From DRGT01 sp022567895 (lineage in GTDB: Archaea; Thermoproteota; Nitrososphaeria; Nitrososphaerales; Nitrosopumilaceae), in NCBI GenBank assembly GCA_022567895.1, contig JADFGC010000009.1, forward strand, positions 1 through 30,384: 30,384 nucleotides of DNA. Reading direction: 5' to 3'. Shown here piece by piece: positions 22,520-28,159 of the stretch (position 1 is the first letter of the stretch; the number at the start of each line of letters is the position of its first letter). Below the pieces are notes generated by a model, which worked only from the letters and a program-made list of their open reading frames with translations, ran no database searches and was not told the origin of the DNA. The position numbers were made by a program, and so were the translations under genes.

Positions 22520-22581
22520 ACGGCAGTAGTCTAACCAAGTAAAAATTGCAGGAAGTTTACTTCGGCCAGACTAACTGCCGT
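22520..22581 (+). repeat. 62-base imperfect inverted repeat after the AIPR gene
   Basis: ACGGCAGTAGTCT (22520-22532) pairs with AGACTAACTGCCGT (22568-22581) with one bulged base, then CC pairs with GG and AAGTAAA (22537-22543) pairs with TTTACTT (22556-22562) around a 12-base loop. The stem covers roughly 22 base pairs with one small internal loop and two bulges. It starts 11 bases after the AIPR stop and no T-run follows. It could be an RNA structure in the 3' UTR, a terminator-like stem or a small palindromic repeat. No coding function is suggested. Confidence 0.8.
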
Positions 22582-22650
22582 AATTTCACTAATAGAGAGT
22601 GCTATTTAACATGATTTTCATGCATGGCAAACTACAAAATTCTAAAATGA

Positions 22651-22660
22651 TTTTTATATA
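22651..22660 (+). promoter_or_regulatory. TATA box for the 22683 gene
   Basis: TTTTTATATA is centred 27 bases upstream of the TTG at 22683, so the short Cys-rich gene should have its own leaderless transcript. This is the main support for that start. Confidence 0.55.
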
Positions 22661-22682
22661 GAACAGGAAGAGCATTTTCAAA

Positions 22683-22850
22683 TTGGAATCAAAGGAAAAA
22701 TGTTCACTCTGCAATAACCCTATTGAATACAAGTACATGCCAATGAAAGAATGGGAAATTGAAGGACCACTATGTGGTAAATGTTATTCTAAGAAAATTT
22801 CTGATCATTATCCTGGTGAACATACAAGAGTAAATCTTGATAAAGACTAA
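22683..22850 (+). CDS. small four-cysteine zinc-binding protein, 55 aa
   Basis: Fifty-five residues with CSLC (7-10) and CGKC (31-34), a 20-residue spacer that includes YKYMPMKEWEIEG, and a C-terminal KKISDHYPGEHTRVNLDKD. The layout is a zinc ribbon. It has the TTG start expected of a leaderless message 27 bases behind a good TATA box. I know no specific family; a DNA-, RNA- or protein-binding role is open. Its stop abuts (0 bases) that of the next gene on the opposite strand. Confidence 0.65.
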   Translation: MESKEKCSLCNNPIEYKYMPMKEWEIEGPLCGKCYSKKISDHYPGEHTRVNLDKD

Positions 22851-23441
22851 TCATTTCTCTTGTTTTTTGTATTTATTAACATAAAGACAATTCCATGTTA
22901 AGGGATCATCTTTGATCTGATCTTCTTGAATGAATTTTATGTCAGTGACAATTTTTTTCTTTTTTAGAAGATTAACCTGAAAACTTTGAAATTTTGTACA
23001 ATCACAATCTTCAATATAACAATCATCATTGTCTTCTGCATCATCATGATCCTCTTTTAGATGACCACAATTACAAACTGCATCATCTTTAACTTCGTTT
23101 TTGAATTTTTTTGCGTAGACTCCTAAGCGTAAGTATGCTTCACCGCCATGTCCATTTTTAAATCGTTCATAATTCTCTGATTTTTTTAATTCCTTGAAAA
23201 AGGAGATATTACTATCAGGTTTTTGTGAATCTGCGCCCATAATGAACCAGTATTTGTCACCAGATTCAACAAATCGAATTTTGATGCTATGATCTCCCCA
23301 CCAATGAATTGTATTACGCCAAAGATCCCTCGCTTCTTTTCTGTCTTGAAATAACGGTACAACGTTCATTCTTAGATCATAATATCGATATGCTACACCC
23401 ATGAATTCATTAAACCAGGGTATGGAGGACTGGCCTGACAA
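22851..23441 (-). CDS. hypothetical protein with a Cys/His cluster, 196 aa
   Basis: The family is not recognised. The middle (about 120-150) contains CNCGHLKEDHDDAEDNDDCYIEDCDCTKF: two Cys with a GH, a His after the acidic insert, and four further Cys, arranged like the compact CxCGH..H..C..C.C metal sites found in several archaeal proteins. The first 110 residues are a soluble alpha/beta-looking region with many aromatic residues. There is no anchor. The TTG start at 23441 lies 26 bases behind a TATA-like GATATTTAG (reverse, 23463-23471), so it is probably leaderless. Zinc binding is likely; function is unknown. Confidence 0.68.
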   Translation of the reverse strand: MSGQSSIPWFNEFMGVAYRYYDLRMNVVPLFQDRKEARDLWRNTIHWWGDHSIKIRFVESGDKYWFIMGADSQKPDSNISFFKELKKSENYERFKNGHGGEAYLRLGVYAKKFKNEVKDDAVCNCGHLKEDHDDAEDNDDCYIEDCDCTKFQSFQVNLLKKKKIVTDIKFIQEDQIKDDPLTWNCLYVNKYKKQEK

Positions 23442-23495
23442 CGCTCCAAATCGAGGTTGTATGATATTTAGTTGTTCTAAATTATGGGTAATACC

Positions 23496-23504
23496 CTTAT
23501 ATCA
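23496..23504 (+). promoter_or_regulatory. TATA-like box for the second winged-helix gene
   Basis: CTTATATCA is centred 26 bases before the ATG at 23526, which argues for that start and against the longer in-frame reading that begins at 23484. Confidence 0.5.
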
Positions 23505-23525
23505 TGTGATTTTCTGTTATGCGAT

Positions 23526-23807
23526 ATGGTAACGTATAGGACTAGTATGCAGATAGTAGCGGATCTACTCACAGCTGCTGAGCAGAGTGGTCAAGAAGGA
23601 ATTAAGACTACATCACTATTAACAAAGGCAAATCTTTCTCATTCTAGATTATCAAAATTCATTGTTAATTTGACAGGAGCAGGTTTGATTAACAAAATCG
23701 AGTTTGATGGCAAGCATACATTTGTTCTTACTCCAAAAGGTAGACAGTATTTAGAATCCTATCAACAATTCTCTGATATTGCAGAGTCTTTCGGTTTAGA
23801 ATTATAA
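23526..23807 (+). CDS. winged-helix transcriptional regulator (paralogue of 16332-16619)
   Basis: A single winged-helix domain of 93 residues: TYRTSMQIVADLLTAAEQ, then TSLLTKANLSHSRLSKFIVNLTGAGLINK (HTH) and KHTFVLTPKGRQYLESYQQFSDIAESFGLEL (wing and C-terminal helix). It shares its domain plan and many residues with the regulator at 16332. ATG at 23526 is preferred because a TATA box lies 26 bases upstream; the reading frame extends 14 codons further, but that region would be the promoter. It is divergent from the Cys/His-cluster gene, with overlapping promoter regions, so it could control that gene; this is a guess. Confidence 0.82.
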   Translation: MVTYRTSMQIVADLLTAAEQSGQEGIKTTSLLTKANLSHSRLSKFIVNLTGAGLINKIEFDGKHTFVLTPKGRQYLESYQQFSDIAESFGLEL

Positions 23808-23809
23808 GA

Positions 23810-24004
23810 TTATTTTTTATATTTTCGTCGTTTTTTCCTTAATTCTTGTTCTTCTTTCCTATTTTTCCACGAACTGTAAACTATTACAATTATTGAACCT
23901 GCTAACATTGAATAGAATAATCCTGGGAGAAAAGGGTCTCTAGTAACTGCAATAATCATTCCTCCAATCAAAAACATCAGAACTATTACGAGATATATGT
24001 CCAC
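23810..24004 (-). CDS. small membrane protein, 64 aa
   Basis: The product begins MDIYLVIVLMFLIGG and has two hydrophobic segments (about residues 3-20 and 27-46), then a strongly basic tail (KNRKEEQELRKKRRKYKK). The GTG at 24004 is preferred to longer in-frame readings up to 24109 because the reverse-strand TATA-like GATATATTATTTT (24021-24033) is 23-29 bases upstream and would otherwise lie inside the gene. The tail should face the cytoplasm. It is divergent from a similar 59-residue membrane protein at 24067. No family is recognised. Confidence 0.65.
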   Translation of the reverse strand: MDIYLVIVLMFLIGGMIIAVTRDPFLPGLFYSMLAGSIIVIVYSSWKNRKEEQELRKKRRKYKK

Positions 24005-24066
24005 GATGCGAATAAAACATAAAATAATATATCTTTTTGAATGATTTAGCACCAGGCTAGGTAGAT

Positions 24067-24246
24067 ATGATAAAGATTCTAGAATTGATAGGATTTGCTT
24101 TAATTGCAATAATGTTCATTTCTTTCGTTGGAATAATCCCGGGAGTGGAATCTGGATTTTCACTACTTTTCTGGGGATGTGCTGTTGGCACATTAGCAAT
24201 AATTATCTATAGAAAAAAGAAAAGAAAGGAAAAAGAATCAACATAA
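24067..24246 (+). CDS. small membrane protein, 59 aa
   Basis: The product has two hydrophobic segments (about 5-25, IGFALIAIMFISFVGIIPGV, and 31-48, SLLFWGCAVGTLAIIIY) and a basic tail (RKKKRKEKEST). This is the same plan as its divergent neighbour at 23810-24004. The ATG follows AGGT with a spacing that could serve as a weak ribosome-binding site; the shared A/T-rich promoter sits between them. No known family is seen. The similar size and architecture suggest either paralogy or a functional pair. Confidence 0.6.
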   Translation: MIKILELIGFALIAIMFISFVGIIPGVESGFSLLFWGCAVGTLAIIIYRKKKRKEKEST

Positions 24247-24361
24247 TTTTCCTTTGTTAATTTACTAAACATTTTTCAAATACATACAAGGTTTTAAGAA
24301 TTCTAGTTGAAAAGACCGACAGATCTATAAAGGAGCATTTTACGTTAATACCGAGGGGAGT

Positions 24362-24448
24362 ATGACGGACATTATTGTAGAGTGGTGGAAAGGACTAGGT
24401 GAAGACCTTGAAGATGACATTGAAACTGCTTATGATAATAATTCCTGA
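24362..24448 (+). CDS. possible acidic micro-protein, 28 aa
   Basis: Twenty-eight codons beginning MTDIIVEWWKGLGEDLEDDIETAY. The ATG is preceded by GAGGGGAG (24353-24360), the strongest Shine-Dalgarno-like element in the window, and ATCTATAAAGG lies about 35 bases upstream as a TATA-like box. The strong initiation signals argue that it is translated. The sequence contains a Trp-Trp pair and an amphipathic acidic helix. No family is recognised; it could be a regulator peptide or leader for something lost. Confidence 0.5.
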   Translation: MTDIIVEWWKGLGEDLEDDIETAYDNNS

Positions 24449-24477
24449 AAATTTTCTTTAATCTTTTACAAAGCAAC

Positions 24478-24482
24478 AAAAA
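24478..24482 (-). terminator. oligo-T tract after tRNA-Thr
   Basis: On the reverse strand five T follow the discriminator T of the tRNA directly (six T in all), a typical archaeal tRNA terminator. Confidence 0.5.
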
Positions 24483-24558
24483 AGCCTCGAGTGGGATCTG
24501 AACCCACGGCCTAACGCTTACGAGGCGTTCGCTCTAAGCCAGGCTGAGCTACCGAGGC
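24483..24558 (-). tRNA. tRNA-Thr (anticodon CGT)
   Basis: On the reverse strand GCCTCGG pairs with TCGAGGC to form the acceptor stem (last pair G-T), the D arm GCTCAG...GAGC follows, and the anticodon stem AACGC/GCGTT encloses CTCGTAA with anticodon CGT (forward 24520-24522). The T arm is GTGGG-TTCAGAT-CCCAC with the usual TTC. It reads the ACG codon. The discriminator is T, CCA is not encoded and there is no intron. It marks the right edge of the segment that starts at tRNA-Cys. Confidence 0.95.
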
Positions 24559-24580
24559 ACGTTTCGGTTATGCAGTCAGA

Positions 24581-24590
24581 GTTAATAAAA
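24581..24590 (+). promoter_or_regulatory. TATA-like box for the phosphohexomutase gene
   Basis: GTTAATAAAA is centred about 26 bases before the ATG at 24612, so that ATG rather than the one at 24570 is taken as the start; the upstream ATG would lie only 11 bases from the tRNA-Thr gene. Confidence 0.5.
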
Positions 24591-24611
24591 AGCCTTTCTG
24601 GTTTTGATCAT

Positions 24612-25910
24612 ATGAAAAAATCTATCTCCGGAATTCGAGGAATTTTTGGGGACGACTTGTCATTAAAAGATGTTTTAAAATTTTGTAATAATTTTTCTGC
24701 TTTGATAAAATCAGGAAAATGTGTAGTTGCTAATGACACAAGACCTTCATCAAATATGATTCGAGAAACAGCAATTGCTGCAATTATGCAAAATGGAATC
24801 GATGTTTTTAATTTGGGCATGTCAGCTACTCCTGTTGTTTTTAGAGAAGCAAGAAAATTTGGTGCAGGACTAGTAATAACATCATCTCACAATCCAATTG
24901 AGTGGAATGGTCTAAAGTTCATAGTTGATGGTAGAGGAATTAATGAAAATGAATTCCAAGTTGTGATAAATGATCAATCCTTGGACAAATCAAAAATTGG
25001 TAAAGAATCTAAATTAGAATCAAGTTATGTTGATGAAGCAGCAAAGTTAATTGGAAATATTGAGGGTTCACCAAAAATTGCAGTAGACATTGGCGGTGGT
25101 GCTGCAAAAACAGTTGCTCCGACATTGTTAGAAAAACTTGGCTGTAAAACGCAGGTAATTAACGAAGAACTTTCAAATTCCTCAAGAGGGCCAGACCCTA
25201 CTTCTGATAAACTTTCTGATTTGATATCATATTCTCAAAAAAACGATATTGGATTTGCGTTTGATTTGGATGGAGATCGTTTAGTTGTTGTAAAAAATGG
25301 AGTAAAACAATCCCCTGATGTTACAGTTGGACTAGGTGCTGCAAAAGCAATTGAATTAGGTTACAAAAAATTTGTTCTTAGTATTGATACAAGCGTTTCT
25401 GTTGAGAAATTCATAAAAGAACATGGTGGAGAGGTTCAAAGATCAAAAGTTGGTGAAGCAAATGTTATTGATTTAGTTTTAAAAACAAATTCTCAAGCTG
25501 CCGGAGAAGGAAGCAGTGGCGGATTTATTCTACCCGAATTTAATTATTGTAGAGACGGCATACTCACTAGTGGATTAATTGCCACAATGATTGGAACCAA
25601 AAGCTTTGATGAAATACTGAACTTTATGCAAAGCTACTATCAGTTAAGAGATAAAGTTGCAATAGACTCTCAATTTCATGATAAAACGATTGAAAAGCTA
25701 TTAGACAAAATTAAAGCTAAATCAAGTGAAGTTTCTACCATTGATGGAATAAAAGGCATGATTGATGATGATAGTTGGGTTCTAGTGAGAAAATCAAATA
25801 CTGAAGACATCATAAGAGTTTCAGCAGAATCAAATGATATTGAAAAATGTAAAACCATACTAGAAGAAACTAAAGAATTAGTGAATCAGAGTTATGACAA
25901 AGTTAAATGA
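24612..25910 (+). CDS. phosphoglucosamine/phosphomannose mutase family protein
   Basis: The 432-residue product is an alpha-D-phosphohexomutase that moves a phosphate between C6 and C1 of a sugar. Seen: N-terminal SGIRGIFG (6-13), active-site TSSHNP with Ser92, the metal-binding DLDGDRLVV loop, the sugar-specificity loop GEGSSGGF (GEGSGG in relatives) and the phosphate-binding RKSNTEDIIRVSAES near the C-terminus. The order fits archaeal GlmM-like enzymes; whether glucosamine, mannose or glucose phosphate is the substrate cannot be told from sequence. The 3' end overlaps thiL by 17 bases. Confidence 0.9.
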   Translation: MKKSISGIRGIFGDDLSLKDVLKFCNNFSALIKSGKCVVANDTRPSSNMIRETAIAAIMQNGIDVFNLGMSATPVVFREARKFGAGLVITSSHNPIEWNGLKFIVDGRGINENEFQVVINDQSLDKSKIGKESKLESSYVDEAAKLIGNIEGSPKIAVDIGGGAAKTVAPTLLEKLGCKTQVINEELSNSSRGPDPTSDKLSDLISYSQKNDIGFAFDLDGDRLVVVKNGVKQSPDVTVGLGAAKAIELGYKKFVLSIDTSVSVEKFIKEHGGEVQRSKVGEANVIDLVLKTNSQAAGEGSSGGFILPEFNYCRDGILTSGLIATMIGTKSFDEILNFMQSYYQLRDKVAIDSQFHDKTIEKLLDKIKAKSSEVSTIDGIKGMIDDDSWVLVRKSNTEDIIRVSAESNDIEKCKTILEETKELVNQSYDKVK

Positions 25911-26847
25911 ACAACAGATTATCAAGATATTTCAAAATAAATTAGGAAAAAGAAAATTCGTTCCTGAAGATGTAGAGATATTTAATTTTGGAAAAACAAA
26001 CTGCATAGTTAATGTAGATACTTTAGTTGAAAGCACTGACATTCCTCCAAGAACTAAAATTTCAGATGCTGCACGAAAAAGTTTAGTTGCATGTGTAAGT
26101 GATTTTGCAGCAAAAGGAGTCAAACCATTATTTGGAACAATTTCTGTTACTATTCCACGAAGTTATTCTAAATCAAAAATTTCAGAATTAAGTGAGGCGA
26201 TTGGAAAAGCTGCAAAGGAGTTTGATGTAAAAATTTTAGGAGGTGATACAAACGAAGGAAAGGAGTTAGTCATACAGGTATCCCTAATAGGATTTAGTGA
26301 TAGAATAATTCGAAGAAGAGGTGCCAGGATTGGTGATGTTGTTTTTGTTACTGGACCTTTTGGATATACAACTGCTGGTTTGAAAATTCTTCTTGAGAAG
26401 AAAAAATCAAACAAAAATTTTGAAAAAAAGGCAAAATTAGCAACATTAAGACCAAAATCTAAACTAAAATTTGGATTAAAAGCCAAAAAATATTTTTCAT
26501 CATCAATGGATTCAAGTGATGGTTTATCAACGACTCTAAATCAGCTTTCAAAACAAAGCAAACATAGATTTGTAATCTTAAAAATTCCAGGGAATTCAGA
26601 TCTTTTTGAATTTGCAAAATTAAACAAACTAAATGCCTATAATTTAATTTTCAATGGTGGTGAAGAATTTGAAATTGTGTTTACTTCATCTCCAAAGAAT
26701 AGAACAAAAATAACACATCTTGCTAGAAAACTTAAGGTTCCGCTAATTGAAATTGGCTATGTGACAAAGGGTTCCGGTGTTGCTTTTCTTCAAAATGGCA
26801 AGACTTACAGAATAAAAGATTCTGGTTGGCAACACTTTAGGAGTTAA
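25894..26847 (+). CDS. thiL: thiamine-monophosphate kinase
   Basis: The enzyme phosphorylates TMP to TPP, the cofactor form. The 317-residue product resembles the ThiL/PurM fold: NVDTLVESTDIPPRTKISDAARKSLVACVSDFAAKGVKP near the N-terminus with the metal-binding Asp, GGDTNEG in the middle, DVVFVTGPFGYTTAGL, DSSDGLSTTLNQL and the C-terminal NGGEEFEIVF. These are the characteristic ATP and substrate residues. It starts within the end of the mutase gene (overlap 17 bases in another frame), which couples their translation although the pathways are unrelated. The GGDT motif differentiates it from PurM/SelD. Confidence 0.92.
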   Translation: MTKLNEQQIIKIFQNKLGKRKFVPEDVEIFNFGKTNCIVNVDTLVESTDIPPRTKISDAARKSLVACVSDFAAKGVKPLFGTISVTIPRSYSKSKISELSEAIGKAAKEFDVKILGGDTNEGKELVIQVSLIGFSDRIIRRRGARIGDVVFVTGPFGYTTAGLKILLEKKKSNKNFEKKAKLATLRPKSKLKFGLKAKKYFSSSMDSSDGLSTTLNQLSKQSKHRFVILKIPGNSDLFEFAKLNKLNAYNLIFNGGEEFEIVFTSSPKNRTKITHLARKLKVPLIEIGYVTKGSGVAFLQNGKTYRIKDSGWQHFRS

Positions 26848-26850
26848 TGA

Positions 26851-26860
26851 TTTTTAAAAC
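26851..26860 (+). promoter_or_regulatory. TATA-like box for uS11
   Basis: TTTTTAAAAC is centred about 26 bases before the TTG at 26881. The upstream GTG at 26872 would be only 17 bases away, so TTG 26881 is favoured as the start. Confidence 0.5.
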
Positions 26861-26880
26861 CCTCAAAATGTGTGAAGGCA

Positions 26881-27411
26881 TTGTCAGAAACTAAAGTGAA
26901 GACAGAAGTTGAAGAATCACCAAAAACTGAAGAGGTAGAAGCAGAAGCTATTGTTGAAGACAAAGTAGAAGTAAAGCCTGAAACAAAAGCAAAAGCTAAG
27001 CCAAAAGGAGAAACTAAAACAGAACAGCCTGAAAAATGGGGAATAGTTCACATTTTCAGTAGTTTCAATAACACAATTGTTCATATGACTGATTTGACTG
27101 GTGCAGAAACTGTTGCAATCAGTTCTGGTGGAATACATGTTAATGCTGATAGATACGAATCTTCACCTTTTGCTGCAATGAAAGCTGCAAAAGCAGTTGC
27201 TGAAGCTGCAAGAACAAAAGGTTTCACAGGATTTCATATTCGTGTAAGAGCAGTTGGTGGCGTAGGCTCAAGAGTTCCAGGACCAGGAGCTCAAGCTGCA
27301 ATCAGAGCTCTTGCAAGAGGTGGATTCAAAATTGGTCGAATTGATGACGTCACACCAATCCCTCATGACACCACAAGAAAGAAGGGTGGAAAGAGGGGGA
27401 GAAGAGTCTAG
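26881..27411 (+). CDS. rps11: ribosomal protein uS11 with an N-terminal extension
   Basis: A structural protein of the 30S platform. The core begins at EKWGIVHIFSSFNNTIVHMTDLTGAETVAISSGG, runs through SPFAAMKAAKAVAEAARTKGFTGFHIRVRAVGG and VPGPGAQAAIRALARGGFKIGRIDDVTPIPHD, and ends RKKGGKRGRRV, which is diagnostic for archaeal uS11. About 50 residues precede it, rich in Glu, Lys, Pro and Ala, and are probably disordered; typical archaeal uS11 is about 130 residues against 176 here. TTG at 26881 is favoured on promoter spacing. The stop shares CTAG with the convergent gene on the other strand. Confidence 0.95.
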   Translation: MSETKVKTEVEESPKTEEVEAEAIVEDKVEVKPETKAKAKPKGETKTEQPEKWGIVHIFSSFNNTIVHMTDLTGAETVAISSGGIHVNADRYESSPFAAMKAAKAVAEAARTKGFTGFHIRVRAVGGVGSRVPGPGAQAAIRALARGGFKIGRIDDVTPIPHDTTRKKGGKRGRRV

Positions 27412-27719
27412 TACTCTATTAGTTTTAATTTTATTTTACAATCTCGTGCAATAAAAAAATCCAGCATAAAATCTGTAAATTTCTCTTCATTTTTTCCTTT
27501 GTATTTTTGAATCATATCTGCAAATTTTTTTTTGATATTGAAACTAAAGGCAGGTTTTAATAATAACTGGCAAAAAGTCCAACCGAACTTTGAATCAGGT
27601 TTACTAAGTAGATAACCGTCAGTAATTTCACATGTTGTTTGAAGATGAGATAATGCTCTTTTTATTTTAAGGATATCATCTTCGTAGTTTGTGCTTGCAA
27701 TTTCTAGTATTATAGCCAT
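27408..27719 (-). CDS. hypothetical protein, 103 aa
   Basis: The family is not recognised. The product is soluble, with an N-terminal amphipathic segment (AIILEIASTNYEDDILKIKRAL), a strand-rich middle containing the only two Cys-containing stretches, and a Lys-rich helical C-terminus. There is no membrane segment or metal motif. The gene starts one base behind the PDCD5-like gene (overlap at 27719), so it is cotranslated with it and with rtcB. An RNA-related role would be natural from this context but is unproven. Confidence 0.68.
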   Translation of the reverse strand: MAIILEIASTNYEDDILKIKRALSHLQTTCEITDGYLLSKPDSKFGWTFCQLLLKPAFSFNIKKKFADMIQKYKGKNEEKFTDFMLDFFIARDCKIKLKLIEY

Positions 27720-28159
27720 TAATTACTATCTTCTTGATTTTTAGCTTTAAAGTTTGATAGTTTACTACTTAATTTATCTGAAAGTGAAACAAATTTTCCT
27801 TCCTGTTCTATATTAATTGTTGTTTGAATCTTGACATTCATTCCAATGGATCTAAAGAGAACCAATAGTTTACCGCCGTCAATTTGTTCATCTATTTCAC
27901 CGGAAGTGATCAGTTCGGCTAATTTTTCAATGACAATTTTTGTTTCATTTGGAAATTGTGCTTCAGCATTTTCTAATACTTCTAACCCCCTATACCCTAA
28001 TCTACTAACAAGAACATCACGTGGATTTGGTGCATTTTTTTGCGCGTCTTTATGGGCTGCAACGAGTTCTTCTTGTTTTTGTTGAAATGAAATATTTTTT
28101 TGCATTTCTGCAAGTCGTTTTTCCTTTAATTTTTCTAATTCTTTATCCTCTGCACTCAA
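27719..28159 (-). CDS. PDCD5-family DNA-binding protein
   Basis: The 146-residue product resembles the archaeal PDCD5/TFAR19 family: an N-terminal charged helix (AEDKELEKLKEKRLAEMQKNISFQQKQEELVAAHKDAQ), then NPRDVLVSRLGYRGLEVLENAEAQFPNETKIVIEKLAELITSGEIDEQIDGGKLLVLFRSIG, which matches 'lt..Ar.rL.nl....P..a..ve..l..la..gqi...id...l..lL'. A 45-residue charged tail with NIEQEGKFVSLSDKL follows and is longer than usual. Archaeal members bind nucleic acid non-specifically. It overlaps rtcB by four bases and the next gene by one. Confidence 0.8.
   Translation of the reverse strand: MSAEDKELEKLKEKRLAEMQKNISFQQKQEELVAAHKDAQKNAPNPRDVLVSRLGYRGLEVLENAEAQFPNETKIVIEKLAELITSGEIDEQIDGGKLLVLFRSIGMNVKIQTTINIEQEGKFVSLSDKLSSKLSNFKAKNQEDSN

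Noticed and set aside
24005..24109. Longer reading of the small minus-strand membrane protein
   Set aside because: The extra 35 codons would contain the promoter of the gene, and the antisense start region of the divergent gene.
20177..24558. Attachment-site duplications of the tRNA-Cys or tRNA-Thr 3' ends
   Set aside because: No second copy of either 3' segment was seen between the two tRNAs, and there is no integrase, so integration at these tRNAs is only a possibility.
24570..24611. Upstream ATG for the phosphohexomutase
   Set aside because: It lies 11 bases from the tRNA-Thr gene and before the TATA-like box; the conserved SGIRG motif starts right after ATG 24612.
26917..27138. Phe/Ser/Cys-rich minus-strand ORF
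   Set aside because: It is antisense to the charged extension and first strand of uS11, and its odd composition follows from that.
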